Shown in pieces: positions 23,548 through 32,639 of a stretch of 64,000 nucleotides of DNA. The translations under genes and the position numbers were made by a program. The stretch comes from CAYWMD01 sp964458575. Its GTDB lineage: Bacteria; Verrucomicrobiota; Verrucomicrobiia; Limisphaerales; JADLHS01. Below the pieces are notes generated by a model. It did not search any database and had not been told where the DNA came from. It saw nothing but the letters and a program-made list of their open reading frames with translations. Where the stretch lies: NCBI GenBank assembly GCA_964458575.1, contig CAYWMD010000006.1:1-64000 (forward strand), given 5' to 3'. How positions within the stretch are numbered: position 1 is the first letter of the stretch; each line of letters starts with the position of its first letter.

Positions 23548-24996
23548 TTACCCTACGGGCGGTTTGACGTAAGCCCGCTCGTATTCGGCAACCGTCCTAT
23601 CCCAAGAGAAATCCGCTCGCATTCCGTTGCGGCGATAAATGCGCAGTAGTTCCGGAGACTGATAAATCACCAGCGCTTTCCGAATAGCCTTGGCCAAAGC
23701 TGGTGCGGAGTAGGCCATGAATTTGATGCCGGTCGCGTTGTTTGAATCCGCCGAGGCGTCCACAACCGTGTCATCGAGCCCGCCCGTGGTACGGACGATC
23801 GGGATTGTGCCGTAACGCAGGCTGTACATTTGATTCAAACCACAAGGTTCAAATCGGGACGGCATGAGATAGAAATCACACCCAGCTTCAATCCGGTGTG
23901 ACAGCCCCTGGTCGTAACCAATGCGCACGGCAGCCTTCTGCGGGAAGCGTTTTGCCAGATTTTGGAAGGCGCGCTCAAACTCCGGTGATCCGCTTCCCAG
24001 CAGAACAAATTGAATCTCCGAGTTAAGCATTTCCTCCAATGCTCCCAGTGCTATGCTGATTCCTTTTTGCTCGGTCAACCTTGTAACCGTGCCAAACAGC
24101 GGATGATCCCGCAGCACCGGTAGTCCTAATTCCTTTTGCAGAGCTGTCTTGTTTGCCCGTTTGCCGTTAAGGCGGCTTAAGGAGTAAGGCGGTCTAACGA
24201 ACCGGTTTTGGGTGGTGTTCCACTCATCATAATCCACACCATTCAGAATTCCGAACAGCCGATCGTGACGTTTCCGGAGCAGCCAGTCCAATCCCTCGCC
24301 GTACTCCTCGGTGGTGATTTCACGGGCGTAGCGCGGACTCACCGTTGTGATCACGTCCGCAAACGCGATTCCCGCCTTGAGGCAATTCAACTGGCCGTAA
24401 TGCTCAGCACCTTCGGCCGTATAGTAATCATTGGGCAGGTTTGTCAGGTCGTAACAACTCCCTGGAAACCATCCCTGATACGCGAGGTTGTGGATGGTGA
24501 AGCACACACGCGGAGGATTGTCCCACCCTGCCCCTCGCGCTTCATGGCGAATCATGGCGGGCACCAGTCCGGTCTGCCAATCGTTCACATGGACCACTGC
24601 TGGATGCCACGGCAGATATCGCGCCAGATTGGTTACGCACTTTGAGAAGAAAATGAAGCGTTCGCCGTTATCAGCGTAATCTGCACCCTGCTCATTGTAT
24701 AAATCGGGACGGTCGAAATACGCCGTTTGTCGAACGAAATAGATCGTCAAACGTTTAGCCGGAGTCAGCGACCACAATTCACCTGTCGTCCGCTTCGTTC
24801 CCAGCGGGAGATCGAAATTCCAGTCCACGCGCCGCAAGTCCGAGAAGCGCTCCTTGATGCCGCGATACAAAGGCGTAACCACGCCCACTTGATGGCCGGC
24901 TTTTGCCAGCGCCTTGCCCAGCGCGCCGATCATATCGGCCAGCCCACCGGTCTTCGAGTAGGGATGAACTTCGCTGCTGGCGAGCAAGATCCTCAT
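23548..24996 (-). CDS. glgA: Glycogen synthase (ADP-glucose type, GT5)
   Basis: The gene encodes 482 residues. The N-terminal MRILLASSEVHPYSKTGGLA contains the ADP-glucose-binding KTGGL motif. Other GT5 signatures are HVNDWQTGLVPAMI, FTIHNLAYQGWFP, TTVSPRYAREI, FGTVTRLTEQKG and the C-terminal MPSRFEPCGLNQMYSLRYGT with the conserved Glu. The enzyme extends alpha-1,4-glucan using ADP-glucose. The ATG lies two bases after the serS stop, so the two genes are almost surely one transcript. The 90-bp spacer to convergent lepB is AT-rich (23490-23530) and may serve as a terminator. Confidence 0.96.
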   Translation of the reverse strand: MRILLASSEVHPYSKTGGLADMIGALGKALAKAGHQVGVVTPLYRGIKERFSDLRRVDWNFDLPLGTKRTTGELWSLTPAKRLTIYFVRQTAYFDRPDLYNEQGADYADNGERFIFFSKCVTNLARYLPWHPAVVHVNDWQTGLVPAMIRHEARGAGWDNPPRVCFTIHNLAYQGWFPGSCYDLTNLPNDYYTAEGAEHYGQLNCLKAGIAFADVITTVSPRYAREITTEEYGEGLDWLLRKRHDRLFGILNGVDYDEWNTTQNRFVRPPYSLSRLNGKRANKTALQKELGLPVLRDHPLFGTVTRLTEQKGISIALGALEEMLNSEIQFVLLGSGSPEFERAFQNLAKRFPQKAAVRIGYDQGLSHRIEAGCDFYLMPSRFEPCGLNQMYSLRYGTIPIVRTTGGLDDTVVDASADSNNATGIKFMAYSAPALAKAIRKALVIYQSPELLRIYRRNGMRADFSWDRTVAEYERAYVKPPVG

Positions 24997-24998
24997 CG

Positions 24999-26300
24999 TC
25001 AGCTGGCGATCCGTTCCGTCTTCAAATAGTCCTGCAGCGGCTGCGGAATCACGACGCTGCCGTCTGCTTGTTGATAAGTCTCAATCAGCGCCACAAACAA
25101 ACGCGCCAAAGCCGTGCCGCTACCATTGAGGACATGCGGGAATCGGTTCTCGCCGGTCGCGGTCTTGTAGCGAAGATTCATCCGACGCGCCTGGAATTCC
25201 TCGCAATTCGACACGCTGGAAACCTCCAGATAACTCCCCTGCCCTGGCGCCCAGACTTCGATGTCGTAAGTCTTCGCGCTGCCAAAGCCCATGTCGCCCG
25301 TGCAAAGTGACAAAACCCGGTAGTGCAAACCCAGCAACTGCAACACGCGCTCGGCGTTGGTCAGCATTTTTTCGTGCTCGGCGTAACCATCCTCGGGCTT
25401 CACGACCTTGATCAACTCCACTTTGTCGAATTGATGCACGCGAATCATCCCGCGCGTGCCAACCCCGGCCGCACCTGCTTCACCGCGAAAGCAAGGCGTG
25501 TAAGCGCAGTAATTGATCGGAAGCTGCTTCTCGGCCAGGAGTTCTTCGCGATGGATGTTCGCCACCGGAGTTTCGGCGGTTGGAATCAGATAAAGTTTTC
25601 CCATCGCGTCCGGCCGATCGCCTTCGACCGCCCCGTAGTATTGATCCTTGAACTTCGGAAACTGTCCCACGCCCACCAGACACTGCGGCCCGACTACGAA
25701 CGGCGGCGAAACCTCCGTGTAACCGTGCTCCCCAACGTGCAAATCCAACAGGAACTGAATCAACGCCCGCTCCAACCGCGCGCCCCAATTCGTATAAAGC
25801 AGGAAACCGCTGCCCGAAAGCTTCGCCCCACGCGCAAAATCCACGAGCTTCAGGCTCTCGCACAATTCCACGTGTGACTTTGGCTTGAACGCAAAATTCG
25901 GCTTCTCACCGTGCACGCGGACGACGGGATTGTCCTCCGCACTCTTGCCAACCTTCACGGACTCGTGCGGCAGATTCGGCAACCGTAACATCACTTCATC
26001 CCGTTTGGTCTCCGCCGCTTTGGCCTGGCTGTCGAGCGCGGCGATTTGGTCGCCAAGATTCTTTGTCTCCGCCTTTTTTGCCTCGGCTTCGGCGAGCTTC
26101 TTCTGGCCCATCAACGCGCCGATTTCCTTGGACACGCGATTGCGCGTCGCCTTGAGCGCCTCCACCTCGCCCAGCAACTTGCGCCGTTGCTCGTCGGATT
26201 GGAGGATTTCATTAATGAGCTTCTCATCCCCTGCCCCGCGCGAGGCGAGACGTTGGCGCACAAAATCAGGCTTCTCACGAATCAATTTAATGTCCAGCAC
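24999..26300 (-). CDS. serS: Seryl-tRNA synthetase
   Basis: The gene encodes 433 residues starting at GTG 26300 with VLDIKLIREKPDFVRQRLAS, the standard SerRS opening. The coiled-coil arm follows (EVEALKATRNRVSKEIGALM to AKAAETKRDEVM). Class II motifs are seen: motif 2 around TPCFRGEAGAAGVGTRGMIR, with VHQFDKVE, and motif 3 around NGSGTALARLFVALIETYQQ. It charges tRNA-Ser and supplies tRNA-Sec precursors where present. The reading frame stays open upstream to 27344, but that part is antisense to MOSC and the metallo-hydrolase genes. The next gene, glgA, follows after two bases. Confidence 0.96.
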   Translation of the reverse strand: MLDIKLIREKPDFVRQRLASRGAGDEKLINEILQSDEQRRKLLGEVEALKATRNRVSKEIGALMGQKKLAEAEAKKAETKNLGDQIAALDSQAKAAETKRDEVMLRLPNLPHESVKVGKSAEDNPVVRVHGEKPNFAFKPKSHVELCESLKLVDFARGAKLSGSGFLLYTNWGARLERALIQFLLDLHVGEHGYTEVSPPFVVGPQCLVGVGQFPKFKDQYYGAVEGDRPDAMGKLYLIPTAETPVANIHREELLAEKQLPINYCAYTPCFRGEAGAAGVGTRGMIRVHQFDKVELIKVVKPEDGYAEHEKMLTNAERVLQLLGLHYRVLSLCTGDMGFGSAKTYDIEVWAPGQGSYLEVSSVSNCEEFQARRMNLRYKTATGENRFPHVLNGSGTALARLFVALIETYQQADGSVVIPQPLQDYLKTERIAS

Positions 26301-26396
26301 GCGCGAATTATAGAAACGCCGTTGTCCGTCGCAAGACGTAAGCCGGAATGCGCCAATGCACTTGCCGAAGTTTCCTGGGTGCCACACAGTTCGGAC

Positions 26397-26912
26397 ATGA
26401 ATTCGATCCCGCCCGCTCGTGTTGCCTCGCTGCACTTGCATCCCATCGAACCTGGTGCGCCTCTCACCTCCGTCATGTCCATCGAGGTCGTCGAACAAAG
26501 GGGAATCCTGGGCGAACCGCGGTACTTTGGCCGGCTCAGCAAAACGACCGGTCAGCCAAGCAAGCGACAGGTTAGTCTCATGGAACGCGAACAGATCGCC
26601 GAACATGCAGCGGCATTGGGGTTGTCTTCCATAGCTCCCGGCGCGGTTCGCGCGAACATCGAGACCACCGGTTTGCAGCTCGTGCCATTGACGGGCAGAC
26701 AAATCCAGGTCGGCGAGGCGATCCTGCTCATCACCACGCCACGCGATCCGTGCGAGAAGATGGACCGCGTCTGCCGGGGTTTGCGCGAACTGATGATGCA
26801 CGATCGTCAAGGCGTCCTCGCGCAAGTAATCAAAACGGGCACGATTCGCGTCGGCGACGAAATCCGGCCGTTGCCGGCCGACGAACCGCAACCAGCGACC
26901 ACGTCCGCTTGA
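26397..26912 (+). CDS. MOSC-domain protein
   Basis: The gene encodes 171 residues starting MNSIPPARVASLHLHPI. The MOSC core is visible: VEQRGILGEPRYFGR, RQVSLMEREQIAEH, PGAVRANIETTGLQL, and the conserved cysteine segment TPRDPCEKMDRVCRGLRELM followed by GVLAQVIKTGTIRVGDEI. MOSC domains bind molybdenum cofactor or catalyse sulfur transfer and N-hydroxy reduction (YiiM/mARC relatives); the substrate is unknown. It is divergent from serS, with 96 bp between start codons. Confidence 0.9.
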   Translation: MNSIPPARVASLHLHPIEPGAPLTSVMSIEVVEQRGILGEPRYFGRLSKTTGQPSKRQVSLMEREQIAEHAAALGLSSIAPGAVRANIETTGLQLVPLTGRQIQVGEAILLITTPRDPCEKMDRVCRGLRELMMHDRQGVLAQVIKTGTIRVGDEIRPLPADEPQPATTSA

Positions 26913-26942
26913 CAGGGCGCATCCACAGTTAAACTTAGTCCC

Positions 26943-27911
26943 ATGCAGCGAAACCGCCGCCGGTTCATTCGATACCTGCTGGCCGCCCTGGGGACGACCG
27001 CGGGGTTGGGCAGCCTTTGGCTGGGCACGTCGCAACGACGCGGTGCACGGTGGTTTCGCCGAATCCTTTCCGACAGCCGCCGGAGCGTTGCGGCGGCCCC
27101 AGTCAAACCCCAACCCGAACAATGGTCCGACAACCGGATCACCATTTGCTGGCTCGGCCATGCGACGACGCTGATCAATTTCTATGGCATTCACATTCTG
27201 ACCGATCCAACTTTTGGCGAGCGGGTCGGGATTCCTGTCGGTCTCGGCACGGCGGGGCCGAAGCGGTACATCGCTCCCGCGCTTCAAATCCATGAATTGC
27301 CGCCGATTGATGTCCTGCTGCTGTCCCATGCGCACATGGACCATCTGGATTTGCCCTCGCTACGGAAGTTTTCGCCGGGCACTTACACCGTTACGGCCAG
27401 GAGCACGAGCGATCTGTTGAAGGAAACCCGGTTAAACCAAGTCACCGAACTGGCGTGGAACGACAAAGGCACATTCAAGTCGTCCAAAGGCGAACTTCAA
27501 ATCGAAGCCTTCGAAGTAAAGCATTGGGGGCAGCGCTGGCCGAGCGAGAAGCCCCGCGGCTACAATGGCTACGTGCTTCGGCGCGAGGGCAAGGCGATGA
27601 TTTTTGGCGGTGACACGGCGAACACTCCCCTGTTTGCGGACATCAAATCGCGCGGGCCGTTCGAGGCGGCCATCATGCCCATCGCGGCTTACCGGCCATG
27701 GATCACCAATCACTGCACACCCGAACAAGCCGCGAGCATGGTGAACCAGGCCGGCGCTCGTTACATCGTTCCGGTGCATCACCAGACTTTTCGCCTGAGC
27801 GAAGAGCCAATGAACGAGCCGATCGAGCGACTTGAAGCCGCGTTTCAGCGCGAACCCGAGCGCATCGCGCTGCGCAAAGTGGGTGAAAGCTTCGTTTGTC
27901 CGCCGGCGTGA
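26943..27911 (+). CDS. Metallo-beta-lactamase-fold hydrolase (UlaG/NAPE-PLD type)
   Basis: The gene encodes 322 residues. An arginine-rich N-terminus (MQRNRRRFIRYLLAALGTTA) is a signal anchor or Tat-like signal. The metal motif is LLSHAHMDHLDLPSL, with further ligands likely in EVKHWGQRW, IFGGDTANTP and VPVHHQTF. The overall pattern (CWLGHATTLINF, ILTDPTFGER) is that of the Lactamase_B_2 group, including UlaG lactonases and NAPE-type phospholipases. The true substrate is unknown. It follows the MOSC gene by 30 bp on the same strand and may share its promoter. Confidence 0.88.
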   Translation: MQRNRRRFIRYLLAALGTTAGLGSLWLGTSQRRGARWFRRILSDSRRSVAAAPVKPQPEQWSDNRITICWLGHATTLINFYGIHILTDPTFGERVGIPVGLGTAGPKRYIAPALQIHELPPIDVLLLSHAHMDHLDLPSLRKFSPGTYTVTARSTSDLLKETRLNQVTELAWNDKGTFKSSKGELQIEAFEVKHWGQRWPSEKPRGYNGYVLRREGKAMIFGGDTANTPLFADIKSRGPFEAAIMPIAAYRPWITNHCTPEQAASMVNQAGARYIVPVHHQTFRLSEEPMNEPIERLEAAFQREPERIALRKVGESFVCPPA

Positions 27912-27938
27912 ATCGCGATCCGCTTGCGCGTTCCATCT

Positions 27939-29282
27939 TCAATCAGCAGTGTCGCTGGGCGACCTCAGGCGCGTCCCGACAACGCGGAACAACCGCCCAT
28001 CACCCGGGTTGAGTTTGATCTCCGCCGTCCGAGCACCTTTCAGCGTCGCGCAAGCCTCCCAAAGACCGCTGTGCCGGTTTAGTTCCTGAAGCTGGCGACC
28101 CGACATTGCCACCTTGACCACGGCAGTGGCCGCCTGCTGGTAATCGCGGTTCACGATCATGAACGCGCTTGGCTTTCGCTCGCCGGTCTTGGCGAACAAA
28201 CCCAAAACGAATTCGCCAGGGCCGGTAATCCGCACGGGCGACTCCGGCGGGATCGGCTCGGCCCCGTAAGGCAGCGGGGCCGTCTGATAAACCGCCACCG
28301 AATCCAGCTTCATCAACGCCGGGCCAAACGCATTGATTTCTTTGTTGAGGGCAACAACGGGCGCGAGCAAAGGTGCCGGTTTGCCGTCTTGATACAGCCC
28401 ATTGTATTTCGCCGGCCCCCAATATGTGAAATAACTGATGCCCCGGCCACCGTAGGCCATGGTCGTGAAAACGAGAAAGCGCAATTCGTTCGCGTTGGGC
28501 AGCCGCCAGCTTTGTTCAATGGTGTTTGCTTGAATGATGTTCAGGAACGGTTTCTGCGCTTCGCGCGCCGCCTGTCGGATCAGCGCAAGGTTGAGAAAGT
28601 ATTGTTTCCCATCAACCAGCCTGCTGTCCTTGTCAGGCTTAAGGAAGTGATAGTGATCGTAGCTGATCAATTCCGGCTTCACGATCTCCAGGTATTGCTT
28701 CACGTGTTCACGATAACGGAGCACTGTTTGATCGTCCGTGCCGACGCCGGCAAAATTCGTCGGGTAGCCGACACGGGCGCGCGCCGCGGCATCCGCAGTG
28801 ACGCCCAGTTGCTGCGCGTTGGCGTAGGTCGGGTAAAGGTTCACGTAAGCGAAATGCGCCGGGTCGCGTTCCCGCAAATAGTCGAAGAGCTTGCCCAATT
28901 CGGGAAACGCCCCCGCGCCCGGTTCGTCGCGAATGTAATAGGCCTCCATCGCCGGGTGGTTCTTAACCTTTTCGATCAGCGCATCCAGTTGGGCGCGCTT
29001 GACAGGGTCTTCGAGCGTCTCGGGTCGAAGCAGCGGGCTTTGCAGCATGGCTCGCAATCCGTGTCGTGCCACCGCATCCAGGCCTTCGGGTGGCGACTCG
29101 GTCAGGTTGAAACCTTCCGCCGCCACGCGGGTCAGCGCTTCATCCGTTGGCGGCGGTGAACACCAGAAAGTCACGATGAATTGTTTCTGCGTCCAAGGTG
29201 CGGTCTTTGACGAAGCTCCGCCAAAGACAGGCGCACAAAGGTTCGTGAGCAGGAGGGGAACGATTAACCATTGATGTTTCAT
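27939..29282 (-). CDS. Secreted TIM-barrel glycosidase-like protein
   Basis: The gene encodes about 447 residues. A signal peptide (MKHQWLIVPLLLTNLCAPVF) precedes a domain resembling bacterial TIM-barrel glycoside hydrolases. Strand-end motifs include FIVTFWCSPPPTDEAL, YYIRDEPGAGAFPELGKLFD (a candidate acid glutamate in DEP), AYVNLYPTYAN, ISYDHYHFL, and TTMAYGGRGISYFTYWGP. The C-terminal 90 residues look like a beta-sandwich (AFMIVNRDYQQAATAVVKVA). I do not recognise a CAZy family. The start at 29282 is fixed by the signal peptide. It is convergent with the metallo-hydrolase gene, 27 bp apart. Confidence 0.7.
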   Translation of the reverse strand: MKHQWLIVPLLLTNLCAPVFGGASSKTAPWTQKQFIVTFWCSPPPTDEALTRVAAEGFNLTESPPEGLDAVARHGLRAMLQSPLLRPETLEDPVKRAQLDALIEKVKNHPAMEAYYIRDEPGAGAFPELGKLFDYLRERDPAHFAYVNLYPTYANAQQLGVTADAAARARVGYPTNFAGVGTDDQTVLRYREHVKQYLEIVKPELISYDHYHFLKPDKDSRLVDGKQYFLNLALIRQAAREAQKPFLNIIQANTIEQSWRLPNANELRFLVFTTMAYGGRGISYFTYWGPAKYNGLYQDGKPAPLLAPVVALNKEINAFGPALMKLDSVAVYQTAPLPYGAEPIPPESPVRITGPGEFVLGLFAKTGERKPSAFMIVNRDYQQAATAVVKVAMSGRQLQELNRHSGLWEACATLKGARTAEIKLNPGDGRLFRVVGTRLRSPSDTAD

Positions 29283-29689
29283 AATCCGATTACCCGAGAA
29301 TGTTCGCGTGACTACCGTAACCAACCAACGACATGTGGCCTAGAAAAAACTCGGCGATTCGAAAAAGCGGCGGTGAACGCGCCGCACTCCAGACGCTTCG
29401 CGCGGTTACGAGTGGTCCGGCAGTCGCGAAGCGTCAGCCTGGCATCTTGCAGATACTGCTTGAGGGTGGTTGTTGGATGGTAAGTGCAAATGCAACGAAC
29501 GACTTCTTTTTGTCCGGTACGTTCACACCTCCAAAGGACTATCCTAGTCCTCTCAAATATCACGCTTGGCAAGGAACGCTGATGTTACCCAAGGTAAGAA
29601 TTCCGGTTAAGAAGCCCTGAGTACACCACCGACTTTGCTAACACCCACTTGCCGCTTGCTCCCCTGCTCCGCCGAATTAGCCTGTCGGC
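29283..29689. other. Intergenic region with a long perfect palindrome
   Basis: No credible gene is seen in this 407-bp divergent promoter region. It holds GACGCTTCGCG at 29392-29402 with its exact complement at 29425-29435, an 11-bp stem with a 22-base loop, probably a dispersed REP-like palindrome. The sequence after about 29470 is noticeably less GC-rich. Confidence 0.6.
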
Positions 29690-30829
29690 GTGGCGTCATT
29701 CGTTGATCAAAAAACTTCTCTCCTGATCCTTCTTCTATTCCTGGGGTTGACGTTGACGGCGCCCGCAGAGGAATGGCAGCGGGACAAACGCGATCTGCTC
29801 ACGAACTTCGCCAACATGTACCAACCGTGCGTGGTCGAGACCAGCGGTGAGTACCGTTACCGCATGTGGTTCTTCGGTTGGGCGGTTGGGCCGGTCGGAA
29901 ATCCCGGTGTGCCGGGCTGCGACGCCATTTTTTGCGCGCGCTCCAAGAACCTGCGCGACTGGGAGGTGTTCACCGGCCGGGAAGAGTGGGACGCCACCAT
30001 GTCGCCGGCAAAGTGGGCGCCCGTCCTGCACGCCAGCGATCGTTGGTTCGAGGCGTGGCACGTGGGCGACCCTTCGGTGGTCCTGAAGGACGGACGGTTT
30101 TACATGGCTTACAGCGCTACCTCCAAACCCTTCCCGACCGTGCCCGGCTATCCGTCTGGCATGGTGTTGTGCGTCATGGGCGCGGTTTCGGCCGATGGCA
30201 TCCATTGGGAGAAATCAGAGCAGCCGCTGTTGATCCATCCCGGCGACACCGCCGACCCCAAGGCCGACCCGGACCGGATCGGCGACTTCCATCGGCCATC
30301 GCTGCTTTGGGACCGGGGCAAATGGCGTTTGTGGTTCGACTACATGGTGCCGGGCAAAGGCATCGCCATGGGTTACGCCGAAAAGGCCGGCGAGTTTTTG
30401 GGCAAAGGCCGTTTCAAAATCCCGCACGACCTGCGCCAGCCGTTGCTGGAAAACTGGCCGAACCCCGAGGTCATCCGGATTGGGAAGACGTATCACTGCT
30501 TTGCCGACCCGTCCGGCTTCCTGATCAAGCCAGGCGACTCCGGCTGGAAATCGCGGCAACTGCGCGAGGCCGTTTCGCCCGACGGTCTGTCCTGGAAGCG
30601 ACTCGATTTCATCCCGCCCGACACCGACGCCGACGCCTGCCATGTCCCGCAAGCGCTGCTGACGAAAGTGAACGGCAAGGATTGGCTCTACCTGTTTTAC
30701 GCGACGCAAATCGGCAACCGGAAGCACGACGGAGAATATCACTACCAGTATGATCGTATCCGCGCCATGCGGCGGGCGGTGACGCCATCGGAAGTCGAGG
30801 CTCGCGCCAAAAGCGGCAGCGGCAAATAA
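29690..30829 (+). CDS. Secreted five-bladed beta-propeller glycosidase-like protein
   Basis: The gene encodes 379 residues. The signal peptide contains SLLILLLFLGLTLTAPAEE. Repeating blades typical of GH43/GH32/GH130-like propellers follow: MYQPCVVETSGEYRYRMWFF, KNLRDWEVFTGREEWD, GDPSVVLKDGRFYMAYSATS, VSADGIHWEKSEQPLL, RPSLLWDRGKWRLWFDY, and NPEVIRIGKTYHCFADPS. These proteins hydrolyse or phosphorolyse plant or microbial glycans. Catalytic acids cannot be assigned with confidence. Initiation is at GTG 29690. A REPIN-like pair lies just downstream. Confidence 0.75.
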   Translation: MASFVDQKTSLLILLLFLGLTLTAPAEEWQRDKRDLLTNFANMYQPCVVETSGEYRYRMWFFGWAVGPVGNPGVPGCDAIFCARSKNLRDWEVFTGREEWDATMSPAKWAPVLHASDRWFEAWHVGDPSVVLKDGRFYMAYSATSKPFPTVPGYPSGMVLCVMGAVSADGIHWEKSEQPLLIHPGDTADPKADPDRIGDFHRPSLLWDRGKWRLWFDYMVPGKGIAMGYAEKAGEFLGKGRFKIPHDLRQPLLENWPNPEVIRIGKTYHCFADPSGFLIKPGDSGWKSRQLREAVSPDGLSWKRLDFIPPDTDADACHVPQALLTKVNGKDWLYLFYATQIGNRKHDGEYHYQYDRIRAMRRAVTPSEVEARAKSGSGK

Positions 30830-30860
30830 CATGGGTGAACTTCCATGTGACAGCGCGGCT

Positions 30861-31024
30861 GCTCTCCCTCACCCTTAATCCCTCTCCCGCTGGGAGAGGG
30901 AAACAGCAGTCGTGTGTTCGATTTTTTAAGGAAGGTCGTTCGGCAAATTTCCAAGCCAGATATTTCGAGAGACTGGATGTGATTCTCCCTCTCCCAGCGG
31001 GAGAGGGTTGGGGTGAGGGAGAGC
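30861..31024. repeat. REPIN-like element: two inverted REP palindromes
   Basis: The left unit, 30861-30900, begins GCTCTCCCTCACCC and ends with the palindrome CCCTCTCCCGCTGGGAGAGG. The right unit, 30987-31024, is the inverted copy and ends GGGTGAGGGAGAGC. They are separated by 86 bp. Two REPs in opposite orientation form a REPIN, the usual mobile unit of RAYT systems. It lies between the glycosidase stop and the end of the GH109-like gene. Confidence 0.85.
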
Positions 31025-31070
31025 CGCCCGCCCGCCATTCTTGATGACACTCCCGTGCAACCACAGCCGC

Positions 31071-32366
31071 TCAAGCACCGGACACCGGCAGCGCAGTTCG
31101 CTGCTTCCAAAGTCCACGTGTGAAGTCGGGAAACTCCACCTGTTTTCCGCCCTTTGCCACCGAGGCGATGCTCAAGGGGACAATCGCCGACCAATCCGCA
31201 GCGTCATAAACATCCTGCGGCGCGGCAACCTTGGCGCGGACGGCTTTGAGGAAGTCGTGGAACATCAAGTATTCCGCGCCGCCGTGACCACCGCTTTTTT
31301 CCGCCTCGGCGGCGAACGCCTGCCACATTGGGTGTTCGTACTTTGTCTGGTACGGAGCGAACGGCTCCGTTTTCTCTGCTGAGTTATCGGTCTGGTTCAG
31401 GCAGATGCTGTCTTTCGCGCCCATGTAAATGCCGTTGACGCCCTGCAACCGCAGGCCCAGGTCGTAGGGCCGGGTCGTCGTGATGTTGAAATACAAAGTG
31501 AGCGTCCGGCCCTTGGCAGTTTGCAGGACGGTTGTGTTGACGTCGCCACAGGCGTAATCGCGCCGGGCCAGTTCGTGATCGCGCCCGAACTTCTTCGCCG
31601 CGTAATCTTTCATTCCCAACGCCGGTGTGCTCACGCTCGTCAATGAAGCCAACCGGTCGCCGCGATTGATGTTCATCCATTGCGCCGCCGGGCCGATGGG
31701 ATGCGTGGGATATAGGTTGCCGTTGAACTTCGCCAGATGATCGCCCCGCCACGTCAACTTGCCATCCGGCGTGAACGCGATGAACCGGCAGTCGTGCTGG
31801 TAGCCGCCCTCGAATTGCAGCAACTCGCCGAGCAATCCCTCCCGCACCATGCGCAACACCGCCATCACGTTGCGGAAATAACAGACGTTTTCGAGCATCA
31901 TGCACGGGATGCCGGTCTGCTCGGACGTGCGCACCAAGTCCCAACATTCCTTCAGCGACCAAGCCGCCGGCACTTCCACCCCCGGATAAATCCCCGCGCG
32001 CATGGCGGCGACGGCCATCCGCGCGTGCCAGTTCCACGGCGTCGCGATGATGACCGCGTCCAAGTCGCCCCGCTGGACGAGTTTTTCCCAAACACTCTCG
32101 TTGCCGCCGTAAACCTCGGGCGAATTGCCAAAGCGCTGTTTGACAAGATTGGCCGCGTTGACCGCCCGGTCGCGCACCGAATCGCACACGGCGACGAACT
32201 CCACGCCGGGAAACAAAAACAAGGTCTGCATCAACCCAATGCCGCGTGCGCCCGTGCCGATCACGCCCAAGCGAACAGTTTTGGGTTTCTGCGCACCGTA
32301 AACGCCAATGACGGCGAACGCCGCGCTGGCAGTAAGGCTGGTTTTCAGAAATGAGCGGCGGTTCAT
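31071..32366 (-). CDS. Tat-exported Gfo/Idh/MocA oxidoreductase, GH109-like
   Basis: The gene encodes about 431 residues. The N-terminus MNRRSFLKTSLTASAAFAVI is a twin-arginine signal. The Rossmann part has RLGVIGTGARGIG and a dinucleotide site with FVAVCDSVRDRA, then the ATPWNWHARMAVAAMRAGI segment and EVPAAWSLKE. The C-terminal half has the GH109-type signature NLYPTHPIGPAAQWMNINRG. GH109 enzymes hydrolyse alpha-N-acetylgalactosaminides by an NAD-dependent mechanism; this family also includes other oxidoreductases, so the substrate is a guess. The ATG at 32366 sets the Tat motif at the start. It ends 47 bp from the REPIN. Confidence 0.85.
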   Translation of the reverse strand: MNRRSFLKTSLTASAAFAVIGVYGAQKPKTVRLGVIGTGARGIGLMQTLFLFPGVEFVAVCDSVRDRAVNAANLVKQRFGNSPEVYGGNESVWEKLVQRGDLDAVIIATPWNWHARMAVAAMRAGIYPGVEVPAAWSLKECWDLVRTSEQTGIPCMMLENVCYFRNVMAVLRMVREGLLGELLQFEGGYQHDCRFIAFTPDGKLTWRGDHLAKFNGNLYPTHPIGPAAQWMNINRGDRLASLTSVSTPALGMKDYAAKKFGRDHELARRDYACGDVNTTVLQTAKGRTLTLYFNITTTRPYDLGLRLQGVNGIYMGAKDSICLNQTDNSAEKTEPFAPYQTKYEHPMWQAFAAEAEKSGGHGGAEYLMFHDFLKAVRAKVAAPQDVYDAADWSAIVPLSIASVAKGGKQVEFPDFTRGLWKQRTALPVSGA

Positions 32367-32410
32367 GATGAGGTTGGAATAAGGAACATCGTCATAAGCC
32401 GACGGTACGT

Positions 32411-32434
32411 CGGCGCTCCGACGAAAGAGCGCCG
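32411..32434. repeat. Perfect inverted repeat upstream of the GH109-like gene
   Basis: CGGCGCTC at 32411-32418 pairs with GAGCGCCG at 32427-32434, an 8-bp stem with an 8-base loop. Flanking bases hold further self-complementary stretches (GCCGACGG...GTCGGC). It is probably a dispersed palindromic element. Confidence 0.6.
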
Positions 32435-32639
32435 GTCTGCCGTTGGCGTCGGACATCATTAATTGCGTAGTGGAAATGGTGATGGAAGGAAAGTCTGATT
32501 CGTCACGCGTTCAGCGCTTAGCAGCGCAACCGTACCGCGTTGTGTAGGGCGGCGCTGCCCCGCCGCCCAAACTTCCCTCAGATCGGCGAGCCAAAATGTT
32601 CGTGCAGTGTCCGACCGAACTCGCTACTTTGCGCCGCGC

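Noticed and set aside
26301..27344. Upstream extension of serS by about 350 codons
   Set aside because: It is antisense to the MOSC and metallo-hydrolase genes; SerRS begins normally at GTG 26300.
29333..29620. Plus-strand open frame of 95 codons
   Set aside because: It spans the 29392-29435 palindrome and shows no family signature.
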